From NCBI GenBank assembly GCA_010909165.1, contig MU008242.1, positions 1 to 25,209 on the forward strand: a DNA stretch of 25,209 bases, in the 5' to 3' direction. The notes beneath the pieces are model-generated. The model had not been told where the DNA came from and searched no databases. It saw only the letters and a list, made by a program, of their open reading frames with translations. This DNA comes from Anthoceros angustus (Eukaryota > Streptophyta > Anthocerotopsida > Anthocerotales > Anthocerotaceae). Of this stretch, positions 10,564-19,268 are shown piece after piece (position 1 is the first letter of the stretch; the number at the start of each line of letters is the position of its first letter). The position numbers and the translations under genes are program-made.

Positions 10564-10799
10564 GAGACACGTTGAGTTATCGAGATCTCCGTAAAACAAA
10601 GGAGACCACTCGTTGTCGAGTCTTGCAATGTGCTAGTCTTCCACTACTTTGTCTCAACTCGCGTCGTACTCCCTCGCGAGGCTGGCTCTCCGGACTCACG
10701 GAGTAGTACACGGTTGTGGCGGGCGGAAGCAAGGCATGCGCAACAAGCACAACTTCAAGTGATGGAACAAAAGATGATAAGCCTCACCATATGGTGACT
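10564..10799 (-). other. 3' untranslated part of element B
   Basis: Between the end of recognisable pol and the PPT. No motif is seen; stops occur in all minus frames. Confidence 0.6.
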
Positions 10800-11320
10800 T
10801 GTCTAGCGTCATAAAGCTACTACGATCTACTAATCCAAGCCCTTCTCTGTGGGGCAGTGTTTAAACTTGGGCAAGGATTTGGTGTCTGTCTTGTTGCATT
10901 GGTACATCTTTTACCTTTACTATTCCCCTTTACGCACATCACGAATATAGTGATGTTGAATCTCTATGTGTTTCGTGCGTGCATGGAACACGGGGTTACA
11001 ACTAAAGCAATTCTTGACATATTATCACGATTAAGTATTGTTGGCCCTTCTGCGTCATACCGGATCCTCACATAGCTTCCTTTCCCATTCGGCCTCTTTG
11101 GTGGCTTGGTGAGCCTTGTACTCCGATTACATGAAAGTGATATGGCTGCTTGTTTTCTACAAGACCAATTAACAGATGGAGCCGGAGAAAGCAATATCTT
11201 TGAGATACTTTTAAGTGTCAGAAGCCCAATCTGCATCCACATAACATGTAGCGGGCGCTTCTTTCCGCTAGGTTTGTAGCATAGGCCATAATTTTGAGTA
11301 CCCTTGGTCGCATGATGCGT
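10800..11320 (-). pseudogene. Copia element B RNase H
   Basis: Minus-strand RNase H, which degrades RNA in RNA:DNA hybrids during element replication. An ADADWAS-like block appears near 11240 (read as VDADWAS with a frame change). NPVFHARTKHIEIQHHYIRD follows at about 10940-10997, then LPKFKHCP near 10840, the usual copia C-terminal tail. Frames change several times and stops interrupt, so it is inactive as read. It continues directly from the RT segment. Confidence 0.9.
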
Positions 11321-11342
11321 TTGAGAGCAACCCGGTGATCCC

Positions 11343-12299
11343 TCACGGATTCTCACGAGGCGAGCAACAACATTCACGGTGTTTGAGATGTCGGTCTTGT
11401 CGATTACTCAAGAACATGAGTGCCAACTCCCATGCGGTGGGGCAGTCTCCATCTCCTTCTTGTCCTCTTCGCGAGGCGGAAGCGGATAAGCTTAACACCG
11501 GCTGGTGTGGCTGCTCGTCGTTCTCCAAGTTGAAGCGTTTTAGCATACCTACATATCGTCCTTGATGAAGATAAATAGCTCCAGTGCTATCTCTATGTAC
11601 ATGCATTCCAAGAATATATTTAACTTTGCGAGATCCTTCATCTCGAATTCTTTGCTCAAATCGCTTTTATCTTGTTGACCGTTCAACATTATTACTGGAA
11701 TAACTAAGTCATCGACATATGGGGCAACAAGTACAAGTGAGCTATCACGAGTACATAGATGTTATGTCACTTCACTTTGGGCAACTTCTTGAGATAAGAA
11801 TCCATTCTCTCGTACCATAAGCGTGGGCTTTGCTTAAGTCCATATATTGGAGTAGTTTACACCTTGTGAGGGAATTTCTTATCTTCATAATCCTGGTTGA
11901 TCCATGTAGATCTCCTCTTTAAGGTGACCATAAAGAAAGGCCGTCAGACGTCAAGGTGATAAATTTCAAGTTAAGCTCGGCACATAAAGCTAGAAGCATT
12001 CTTACGGAGCGGCTTTGTGGGTGAGTAAACTTTATCGCCTTGGTAATCCACTCCCTCTTTCGACTATACCCCTTAGCCACCAATCTCGCCTTGTGGCGGA
12101 TCTGAGGCTCAACCTCACGGAACTTAGTTTTGAGAACCCACTTGCATTTAACAGTTGTCACCTTGGGCGGTGTGAGAATCCATGTGTTGTTTTTAAGTGA
12201 ATTATATTCATCATCAGCAAACTTCCACTTGCATCGGTCGTGAGTATGCCTCTTGCAGTGAGAGGATCTCCTCTCGAAGAGCGACACTAAAAGCATCAA
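11343..12299 (-). pseudogene. Copia element B reverse transcriptase
   Basis: Minus-strand RT in several frames. The N-terminal block has DEEYNSLKNNTW-like sequence, CKWVLKTKF, RHKARLVAKGY and SVRMLLALCAELNLKF (12299-11919). The catalytic box is YVDD at 11708-11719, followed by LSKEFEMKDL, and then MHVHRDSTGAIYLHQGRY and VGMLKRFNLEN (11606-11480). These are the ordered copia RT motifs. Frameshifts separate the blocks. It lies between integrase and RNase H, as expected for Ty1/copia. Confidence 0.94.
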
Positions 12300-12319
12300 A
12301 GTGAGTGGTAGTATAGCCG

Positions 12320-12789
12320 GATTGAACTCAAGTCAAAGGGTATTTCATTCCATAGGTGGCGTGGTTGTCCGGCAAGGGATACCTACGTCGAGCAGTCGAG
12401 GCTTGGTGGGGAATGTGGAATCGTGTCTCGATGCTTGAGTCTCAAGAACACCAAAGGAGTCATCCTCAATTTCCAATGGTTCATCCATGGGCAACCCTAT
12501 GGCTTGTTCATCTTCCCCTCTCGGCGGGAACTATGGGAATAGGACCGGCTTGAGGTGAAAAAGCCAAAGGCGGAGTAGGAAGCAGGCCGAAGCAGAACAC
12601 AGGTCGGGAAAAGTGAAGGGTTGAGTATGTAACTCAAAGTGAATGTCACCGAGGCCATCGAGGGCTAGGCGGAGGTAGAAGCGACATCGGGCGGGACCGA
12701 GAAGAAGCGGGTCAAGATGTGCAGGACTCATCAAAGGTGACGGTCGTGCATCGGAGTGTGGGTATTCAAGTCCACCAGGCATGCCTTGC
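12320..12789 (-). pseudogene. Copia element B integrase-RT linker
   Basis: Proline-rich minus-strand sequence without enzyme motifs, between the integrase C-terminus and RT. Such a variable linker is normal in copia pol. Frames overlap and no confident single reading is possible. Confidence 0.6.
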
Positions 12790-13340
12790 GATCCTCGCCA
12801 TAGCCCACAAATACCAACTTACGAGCACGAGCTTGTCTCGAGGCGAGAAGGTATATGGGCATGGCGGGGCATCCAAAGATACGAAGATGAGAGATAAGGG
12901 TTTACTCCCATGCCGGCCTCATAAGGAGTCCGGTAGGACTTGAAAGCACACATTTACGATATAAGCGGGTGTTGGACGGCCCGGAAGGACTTAGGCAATT
13001 GGGATTGGCGAGCATAGCTCGCCATATTAAAAGATCACCATTGGCTTTTCACGAACTCCATTTCTTTGGAGGTATAGGGAACCGTAAATTGTGAAGGATC
13101 CCCTCTCTTGACAAAAGTCCTTAAGCGGTGATTGTTAAGTTCCCGCATTGTCGGATCTAATGCACGACTTACAACCGATTTGCTCGGCCATAGTAACAAA
13201 GGAGAAAATACACAAGGAGTCACTCTTCAAGCAGCGGGTAAGCAAAAGTATAACGGTGAAGTCATCCACAATCATAAAATGATTAGCCCAAGTGAAGGAG
13301 CAGTGGCCCACAAAGATCAATGTGGACAAGCTCCAAGGGG
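12790..13340 (-). pseudogene. Copia element B integrase
   Basis: Minus-strand integrase, which joins element DNA to the host chromosome. From 13340 down: VDLCGP-like sequence (altered to IFVGHC), FMIVDDFT (core Asp region, about 13265), EKSDSLCIFSF-like, RSDNAG (second core Asp, about 13145), VPYTS (altered 'PYTPQQNG', about 13060), then RTPYEA (about 12930) and HIPSRLETK-like sequence of the C-terminal region. Multiple frameshifts break the domain. Order after protease and before RT is the copia hallmark. Confidence 0.9.
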
Positions 13341-13439
13341 TGAGTAGCCCGGCGTGCGGAAGATCGGGATACGGAGGCTGCGTTGCTTAGCATAAATACA
13401 AGATTCACTGGCGGTGGCGTCTTTGTAAAAGTAGGCAGC

Positions 13440-13640
13440 CTATCCTAAACAAATCCTTGACATCTCTAAGAGCTTGGAATGATTAATGTGGCCAAGCCTA
13501 GAGTGCCGAGAAAAGCATCACCATGGCGTGAGCTCCTCCGTCGATGGCGAGCGGCGGCCCGGTGGAGCCGGCCAGCCAACATGGGCTTGCCGTTGAAGAC
13601 ATATAAATCATGGCGAGGATGGCCTCGAGCAATAACACGG
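13440..13640 (-). pseudogene. Copia element B GAG-pre-integrase domain
   Basis: The minus strand reads HSRLGHINHSKLLEMSR (about 13466-13517), the zinc-binding 'LWHxRLGHxN' motif before copia integrase, with the leading Trp lost. Just upstream, DLYVFNGKP matches the usual 'LY.L' lead-in. Frames differ between the two parts. Confidence 0.84.
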
Positions 13641-13669
13641 CCGGATGAATAGACCGAGTGAGTAGACAA

Positions 13670-13930
13670 TCACCACGGCCAAAGTCCGCAGATGCCATCC
13701 TTAACCAAGTGACGATTAAATTCTTGGCCATCGGGGACATGCGGCACATTAGTAGAAGGAAGAACCATCTTCCAATTCGAAAGTCGAGCCAATGCTCCGC
13801 TATTGAGAGGCGAGTCGCCGCCAAGGAGAACAAAGCGATGAAGAACATCACGCCAAATATGTAAACATGTGTTTGTGGTATGTGGCGAGGCTGCAGTCGA
13901 GCAGCCAAGAAGATTTATACTCGGATGCAA
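13670..13930 (-). pseudogene. Copia element B aspartic protease remnant
   Basis: On the minus strand near 13900, SWLLDC appears where the copia protease has 'WLLDSGAS.HM' (active-site D-S-G); here it reads D-C-S, so the catalytic triplet is lost in the sequence as given. Downstream NVPHVPDGQEFN matches the 'NVLHVP.....L.S' block, and HLVKDGI follows. It lies between the gag knuckle and the pre-integrase motif. Confidence 0.78.
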
Positions 13931-14035
13931 CCAAACAAAGCTGTTAAAGCAATGTCGGTCTTGGAATTATGCCTTGCTTTAGTAACAACATGTTAGCGGT
14001 TTTGGTGTCCGCTTGGGCTCACCAGCCTTCTTCTT

Positions 14036-14077
14036 GACATTCTGCTCCCGGTGTCCTTGGGCTTTGCACCAATTACA
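14036..14077 (-). other. Gag CCHC zinc knuckle of element B, degenerate
   Basis: The minus strand reads C-NW-C-KAQG-H-REQN-V. The spacing C-x2-C-x4-H-x4 is exact, but the final Cys reads Val. A one-base shift would read TGT (Cys) there, so a nearby indel may explain it. Confidence 0.75.
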
Positions 14078-14867
14078 TGTCCCCTTCGTCAGGAGTTGAG
14101 GAAGGATGGAGAAGGCCCGGAGGTGGTACCGAGTGGAGGCCGGCGAATGGCATTTGGGTTCCTGCGCTTGTTGAATTGTTGTCCTTTGGTGACAAACATC
14201 ACCCTATCACCACCATGTTTGAGGTGCATTGAACCTAGAAGCCTCTTCTTGTAAAGAGCACCAGCTATCTCGGAGATAGAAATTGAAGGTGTCTTATTAG
14301 CACGCACTTGATGAGCTTCACGTCAGTGCCATTACGTGAAGAGACAAAGATTGAAAGTGGGAGGCTGGCTAGTAGGCACTTGAACTCTAATGGAGTCCCC
14401 AAAGCGACAAGTTGAGCACGCAGATACGAAACTTGCTCACATGAGTAGCAACAACTGTCGTGCATTCTTAAAGAATAAAATTCATTGCGAACCGTGACCA
14501 ATGTCATTACGTTGGTGGATTGGTAAATATCCGTGATCTGCCTCCAAGCTTCTGCTGAGGTGAGGGCACCATCGGTGTGATGGAGAGTGACTTCGTCTAG
14601 GCCAGAAATAAGCATGTGCATAGCCTGTCTGTCTTGCCTTGTCCATGAGTCGAGAGCGGGTGAAGGTCCAGGTGGTTTCGGGAGAGAGCCATCAACGATG
14701 GCAAGAAGATCTCGAGTATTTAGAGCAGTCTTCATCCGCTTAGACCAAACTTCAAACTTGGTGCCGTCAAAACGGTCTTTCTCCTTAAAATCCGTACTCA
14801 CATTCATAACATTAATGATTGGAGCGGGAGAAGGTGCGGTGTTGGTGGTAGGTGGAGGAGTAGCCAT
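14078..14867 (-). pseudogene. Copia element B gag polyprotein
   Basis: Starts at ATG 14865-14867 on the minus strand. The frame runs 200 codons to 14265 and continues in a second frame to about 14089 before the zinc knuckle. It shows a Pro/Thr-rich start, FDGTKFEVWSKRMKTAL (residues about 33-49, the 'F.G.NY..W...M...L' capsid motif), DRQAMHMLISGL, SAEAWRQI and RNEFYSLRM. This is the plant copia gag (UBN2-type) fold, which forms the element's virus-like particle in the cytoplasm. The switch of frame near 14300 truncates it. Confidence 0.93.
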
Positions 14868-14962
14868 CTTGAAAACTTGTGATTATTATTGAGTGACTTT
14901 GTGTTATGGCCAAAACCAAGAATTCGCATCAATAAGCTTGTAAATGTAAATAGAGATGTCAC

Positions 14963-15370
14963 TCACAATCCGCACCACCACTCTCGCTCGGAGGGCCCAA
15001 AATCAAGTTCAGTGTTAATGTGATTCACAGAATCAAAAGTGGATTCGATTCGGCGAACCGTTTCAGCAACAGAAACCAAATTGGTGTTGATTTGTGTGAT
15101 TGAATGCCAGAGAGCTTGATACTGTTGGGTACGTTGCTCCTGTGCTGTAACTCTTGCTTGTGCCTCACCAAGTTTGTACTCCTTGTAGGCTGTCTCCAAA
15201 TTCTTGAAAACAGGAGTGAGTTCCTCCTGCTTGATCTCAGATGTCAAACCTGGAAGAGCATCAGCTTGTACAAAGACGTGTGGTGGGGGTGGCGCAGCAA
15301 GTAGTCTCTCGTGGAGAAAGCTCGGATCACCACAGGCGTGGTGTGGTGCGGTGGCGGAGGCTCGGCACAC
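14963..15370 (-). CDS. Leader open frame, coiled-coil-like, unrecognised
   Basis: A 135-codon minus-strand frame between PBS and gag of element B. I do not recognise the family. The first 40 residues are Ala/Pro/His-rich; residues about 45-120 are rich in Glu, Gln, Lys and Leu (YKEYKLGEAQARVTAQEQRT and following), which suggests a helix or coiled coil. It ends about 95 bp upstream of the gag ATG. It could be part of an upstream gag extension, a captured host fragment or a chance frame. Confidence 0.35.
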   Translation of the reverse strand: MCRASATAPHHACGDPSFLHERLLAAPPPPHVFVQADALPGLTSEIKQEELTPVFKNLETAYKEYKLGEAQARVTAQEQRTQQYQALWHSITQINTNLVSVAETVRRIESTFDSVNHINTELDFGPSEREWWCGL

Positions 15371-15505
15371 GAGGTTAGCTTGCAGGTGTTACTTCATAAA
15401 GCAAAGTGCTTGAACTGCAAGCGTGGCCGAAATTGAGCTTGGGGAGGCGTGGGGATCCTTTGTCGAGCAAGGGTCCGGAGTGAGGAGGCACAACGGTGAG
15501 GAAAA

Positions 15506-15629
15506 GGTGCACCGTTGAGTCTAACGGCACACCGTTCATGTGGTGCCCTAAAGTAATTATTTTAGGGGCACCGTTTCATACAGGCCCTGCGTTTCATACC
15601 GGGGCCAACTTAAAATATTTTAAGTTGGC
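15506..15629. repeat. Cluster of three hairpins with GTTTCATAC repeat
   Basis: Three consecutive inverted repeats. 15506-15516 pairs with 15523-15533 (9 of 11). 15542-15552 pairs with 15560-15572 (GGTGCCC-TAAA against TTTTAGGGGCACC). 15604-15629 is a perfect 26-base palindrome. Between the second and third lie two adjacent units starting GTTTCATAC (15573 and 15591). The first two stems both start GGTG. Confidence 0.88.
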
Positions 15630-16698
15630 ACAGGCAGTGCCCGAAGCCGTGAACCGGCCGTGGCGATTCCAGCGCCGTGGGAGGAAGGCGCGGGCGCCGC
15701 CGGGATCTGATCGGCGGGTGGTAGCGCGCTTCGGATCTCGCGGATCAGCGCTGGTGGGATCTGGCGCCACAGGATGGCGTCCCTCTGCCAGCTTGCCACA
15801 TTGTCCCCGCCTGGAAAATCCATCTGGTTGTCTCGGACAAATCCTTGGGATCCACGAATGGCTGCAATTTTGTGGCGGAGGAGGGCGCCCATTCTCAGTC
15901 GCTGGTTGACAAGTCTCCACAACATCAAGCGGTCGCTTCGCTAGAATTGGACCATGGTTGACGGCCTCCTTGCTGAAAATTGAGAATTGATGTTAAATTT
16001 GAGAGTTCATGGATCGCTACCGGATCGGGTGATCTTGTATGTAGGTCTCCAATCATGCTCTTGCAGCAGAATCATGCACATCGTAAGGAAGATCCAAGAT
16101 GATGAACACTTGGCGCCGATGATAATCCAAAACCTCGGCGGAATTCGATTTGTGACGTGAGCAGGTGCTGATCGTGCTTCCTCCTTGCCTCGGCATGGTT
16201 GCGTTGTTTGCGACCCATAGTTCTTGTGCTTGAAGATTAAAGGCTAAAAGCAAAAAGCAAAAGTAGGCGATTGCTTAGAAGAATGTAAGCAAAAATGATG
16301 CTATTCTTAAGCAAAATTAACCTATAAAAGGCCCAATGACTAGGCCTTATAGAATCACAAGAACTAGAAGGGTGGCTAGATTCCATAACCAATCAATTTA
16401 GAAAAATTGGTTTGGTTTGATGGAAATTGAACTAATGAAAATAATCAATAAAGTAGCTATGATAATTACTTTACTTAGAAAGTTCTAAGCTAATTATTTT
16501 CACTTAGCAATGGTATGATGGGCAACATGAGTTTCTACATGGTAGAAACTAGCGGATCATGATGCGAGATGATAGTCGCTATCGGAAATGCATATCAAAA
16601 TGCATTTTCATCAACTAAAATTGGGTATGAGGTTGCTAGCTTATCTTCCTAAGTTGATTAGGGAAGAAAATAGCAACAAAGCCATTGAAATATCACAT

Positions 16699-16710
16699 GG
16701 CTCGATACCA
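16699..16710 (-). promoter_or_regulatory. Primer-binding site of element B (tRNA-Met)
   Basis: The minus strand reads TGGTATCGAGCC directly after the LTR end CTAACT. It closely resembles TGGTATCAGAGCC, the site complementary to plant initiator tRNA-Met used by most plant copia elements; one base is missing. Confidence 0.9.
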
Positions 16711-16932
16711 AGTTAGAGATGCATATGCGGGCGTCTTGCATCAAGTAGATGCTTTATTAACAATGAATATGTTTAGTTCATAGGTGGGCTTATAAAGGAT
16801 GGTTACGAGGGTGTGTCCTTTCACTAGCACACTAGTTAACTAACTACCAACTAGCTGAGTCTAGTTTGACTAATCCACATTAGTCCGGTCTAGTCGACCT
16901 TAACCAACGCATGATGCACACTATTTCTAACT
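16711..16932 (-). repeat. 5' LTR of element B
   Basis: 222 bp, nearly identical to 10336-10554; it begins and ends with the same AGTTAGA/TCTAACT inverted ends. It should contain the element promoter; no confident TATA box is assigned. Confidence 0.95.
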
Positions 16933-16937
16933 ATGAT
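16933..16937. repeat. Target-site duplication, right copy (ATGAT)
   Basis: Exact copy of 10331-10335, directly flanking the LTR of element B. Confidence 0.93.
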
Positions 16938-17500
16938 ACGGATCGCACATCCTGTGAGCATACACGCAATGCAGCAGCTAAAGGTACAAATCCTTACGAG
17001 CTTTTATGCGCCCTGCGTTCCACATTCGAATGATTGTTTCAAGCCGTATAAGGACCCGGCGGTGACATACCAAGCGTGGATCAATGACGTATCAAGCCGA
17101 GTCATATAAATAGTCTCGTAAGGTCTCCATTTAAAAGCATCTTGACGTCCATTTGATGGACAAGTAGCTTGTGTTTTCTGACATAACATAGCGTAATTTG
17201 CATAGAAGTAGGTTTTACCCTTTGGATGAATGTTTCGTAATCCAGCCTTGGACTGCTGCGTATGACCGTGCAACTAACCTTGCCTTATAGCGAGCCAGGC
17301 CATCGGGGTTCAATTTTAATTTGAACACTCACTTCGATGTAATAGGCCTTCTATATCGGGCAAGGTAACAAGTTCCCATGTCTTGTTGTCAATTAAACTC
17401 TAATATTCGAGTCTATTGCTTTTGCCATTGACTTACATGGCATAGCGCCTCTTGATATGTTAATGGTGTGTCAAGAGGGTCAAGTGGATGAAGCCATAGC
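16938..17500 (-). pseudogene. Copia element A: RT, first half
   Basis: The minus strand from 17500 down reads PLTYQEAL and WQK (start of copia RT), a TWELV-like block, then in one frame VFKLKLNPDG and ARYKARLVAR (about 17250-17335). After frame changes, SLYGLKQS follows at 17031-17054, then HCVYAHR just before 16938. These are the motifs preceding the YVDD box. The box itself lies at 10315-10326, on the far side of element B. Removing B and one ATGAT copy brings the two halves together in RT motif order, so they are one gene split by insertion. Confidence 0.9.
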
Positions 17501-17812
17501 ATGGGCAAAAGCGTGAGACTAGCACGAGGTGGTGGATCTTCCGGAGGGGTTGTGCTACCTGGTGCTACGTGGTTACGAGCGAGGCTATCTCCGTGCGTGG
17601 GGATCAATCCACTCACGATCTAGAGCGTGTGAGCCGATCTCCCGAGAGGTAAGGGTTCCAACTATGGTTCAGGAGCTGGTACGTCTAAGGGGACAAGAGG
17701 TACATTCTACTCATCTAGGTCTAAAGCATTTGGTAAAACATCTGCAGGTGGAGGATCCTGATCTACTGGATCTAGCGGTTGACCGACACGAGGGGACAAA
17801 CTGCGATTGAGG
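17501..17812 (-). pseudogene. Copia element A integrase-RT linker
   Basis: Minus-strand, Pro- and Asp-rich sequence (PLDPVDQDPPPADVLPNAL; DPLDTP) leading into the RT start. This fits the variable linker between copia integrase and RT. Integrase itself is not found to the right, where repeat R2 and then the bacterial segment follow. Confidence 0.65.
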
Positions 17813-17852
17813 GTGTGCAGGAGGGTTAGGTGCTGCTTGCAATTCATCGAGG

Positions 17853-18148
17853 GTGTGTATGGATTGATCCCTAGTTCATGAAGTTCAGAGTTGCCGTAGA
17901 GTTGTGGATGTGGGCGGTTTGTGGTTCGTCGAAAAATCTCGATATGCCGGTGAGGGAAAGCGTGTTGGCGCATCCGTTCTGGCGCTCACCTAACTCACTC
18001 CTACAAGGGTAGCAAGAGCTCCATCCTCCTTCACTTCTCCTCCCTCGGCCCTCGTGAGCTCCCTCATCCCTCCCCTCCACCCCCTTGCTTTCTTTGCTCT
18101 CGCTCAAGGGCGTCTCGGATGGTGCAGTGAAATAACACCATAATACTA
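17853..18148 (-). repeat. Dispersed repeat R, copy R2
   Basis: Reverse-complement match to 5304-5612 with scattered indels. It ends at 18148 with the complement of TAGTATTATGG, one base before the N. The match to R1 runs right up to the N, so the repeat's outer boundary is cut by the junction. Confidence 0.88.
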
Positions 18149-18149
18149 N
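18149..18149. other. Single ambiguous base (N) at a junction
   Basis: The only N in the window. Left of it is plant repeat R2, right of it the bacterial etfB coding sequence. It sits exactly at the change of origin. Confidence 0.98.
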
Positions 18150-18700
18150 GGGCTCGTTGAGTCGCAGGTCAGTCGTGACGACGGCCGGCAGCTTGAGCTT
18201 CAACGTCTCCAGACCGCCATCCACTTCACGTGTCACATCCACGTCACCGCCGTTGGGTACGACCTTGATGCGAACGTGCCTTGCGGCCATCCCAGGAGAG
18301 CCGCAAGCATCTGCCCTGTCTGGTTGTTGTCGTCATCGATAGCCTGCTTGCCGAGAATGACGAGGTCGGGCTTTTCAGTGTCGACGATGCCTTTGAGGAT
18401 CTTTGCAACCGCAAGCGGTTCGACGGTCGCCTCGCCTGTTTCGACCTGGATGCCGCGATCGGCTCCGATCGCGAGCGCAGTGCGAATGGTGTCTTGAGCC
18501 TTGGCGGGGCCGATCGACACGACGACGATCTCCTTGGCGCCACTTTTCTCTTTCAGTCGGACCGCTTCTTCGACGGCAATTTCGTCGAAGGGGTTCATCG
18601 ACATTTTGACTGTGCCCAGCTCGATGCCGGATCCGTCGGCCTTAACGCGAATTTTGACGGCGTAGTCTACGACGCGTTTCACCGCGACCAGAATTTTCAT
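18150..18700 (-). pseudogene. etfB: Electron transfer flavoprotein beta subunit, bacterial, truncated
   Basis: EtfB pairs with EtfA to form the FAD/AMP-binding flavoprotein that carries electrons from acyl-CoA dehydrogenases to ETF-quinone oxidoreductase. From ATG 18700: [41 protein letters not shown], and [16 protein letters not shown] (AMP/FAD phosphate region). A -1 shift near 18265 (AA where AAA is expected) moves the frame. Then come [11 protein letters not shown] and [14 protein letters not shown], the ETF-beta signature. About 180 of roughly 250 residues remain; the gene stops at the N. High GC, no intron, and a GGGGAG 10 bases before the ATG indicate an alphaproteobacterial-type source rather than the plant mitochondrial gene. 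Confidence 0.92.
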
Positions 18701-18843
18701 GCGCTTTCTGCTCCCCGGCAGATCTTCTTGTTATTTCGCCAGCAGTATCTGGCGTCTCCTACGAGTTGTGCAGCGCAGTTGAGCCACTGGGTCAACTGCA
18801 CCAATCCGCACGGGCCTGCCCTTGTTGAAGGCGTTCGCAACTG
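18701..18843. other. Short stretch of unclear origin between etfB and E2
   Basis: It contains GGGGAG at 18711-18716 (minus), a plausible Shine-Dalgarno for etfB, so bacterial sequence extends at least there. Somewhere before 18844 the sequence becomes plant E2 coding sequence. The switch point cannot be placed; no motif is recognised in between. Confidence 0.5.
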
Positions 18844-19268
18844 CGAAATGGGAATTTACCAAGAACTTCCTCCATATTACAGGTTCTTCTTTCGATTCAG
18901 GCATTGGTGCTGAACGAGAAGCCATATTTCAATGAGGCTGGCTATGATAGGCAGGTGGGTACAGCGGAAGGAGAAGAATTCTCTCATCTACAATGAGAAC
19001 GCTTTTCTGTTGTGCTGTAAAACCATGCTCTATCAGCTACGTCGACCACCTCAGCATTTTGAGAAGCTTGTGAAGGAGCACTACAGGGCACAGGGACCTC
19101 ACATTATTGAAGCATGCAATGCTTATCTGGCTGGGGCTCGTGTAGGTTCTCTCCCGGCGATCCGTTCCAATAGAGGTGTTACCGAGGAAAGCTCCGCCAT
19201 TCAAGCTAATGCTGGCGAAGATTCTGCCAAAGCTTCAACAGGCATTTACCCAGGTGGATGATTTGTGA
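18844..19268 (+). CDS. Ubiquitin-conjugating E2 (UBC23/UBC24-like), 3' end
   Basis: C-terminal part of a large plant E2 of the PHO2/UBC24-UBE2O type, which transfers ubiquitin to target proteins. After KWEFTKN (about 18847-18867) it reads SSILQVLLSIQALVLN, KPYFNEAGYDRQVGTAEGE, then in a second frame NSLIYNENAFLLCCKTM, RRPPQHFEKLVKEHY and ACNAYLAGARVGSL, and in a third frame FKLMLAKILPKLQQAF to TGA 19266-19268. The catalytic Cys and core fold would lie upstream and are absent, replaced by bacterial sequence. The three frame changes leave good codons on each side, so indel errors are as likely as decay. Which E2 subfamily member it is remains uncertain. Confidence 0.84.

Larger units (their letters stand above)
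14868..16698 (-). other. Long leader of element B (PBS to gag)
   Basis: About 1.8 kb separates the primer site from the gag start, long for a copia leader. It holds a coiled-coil-like open frame (14963-15370), a group of hairpins (15506-15629), a GC-rich stretch (about 15640-15930) and an AT-rich part (about 16230-16690). No pol domain is seen. An extra ORF, captured sequence or a further nested insertion could explain the length. Confidence 0.6.
10336..16932 (-). mobile_element. Complete, decayed Ty1/copia element B, nested in A
   Basis: A 6,597-bp LTR retrotransposon on the minus strand. It has a 5' LTR (16711-16932), PBS (16699-16710), long leader, gag (from 14867), zinc knuckle, protease, integrase, reverse transcriptase, RNase H, PPT (10555-10563), 3' LTR (10336-10554) and an ATGAT duplication on both sides. 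Integrase before RT defines Ty1/copia. The LTRs differ by about six or seven substitutions and a few small indels over about 220 bp, so insertion is not ancient. All coding parts carry frameshifts. It interrupts the RT of element A near its catalytic box. Confidence 0.96.

Noticed and set aside
15506-15629. CRISPR-like or terminator array
   Set aside because: The repeats are inverted hairpins of unequal type without spacers, inside a retrotransposon leader.
10336-16932. Integrated pararetrovirus (caulimovirid) sequence
   Set aside because: LTRs, target duplication, integrase before RT and a copia-type gag all identify a Ty1/copia retrotransposon.
18150-18700. etfB as the plant's own mitochondrial ETF-beta gene
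   Set aside because: No introns, bacterial-type GC-rich codons, a ribosome-binding-like site and direct start at the mature N-terminus do not fit a plant nuclear gene.
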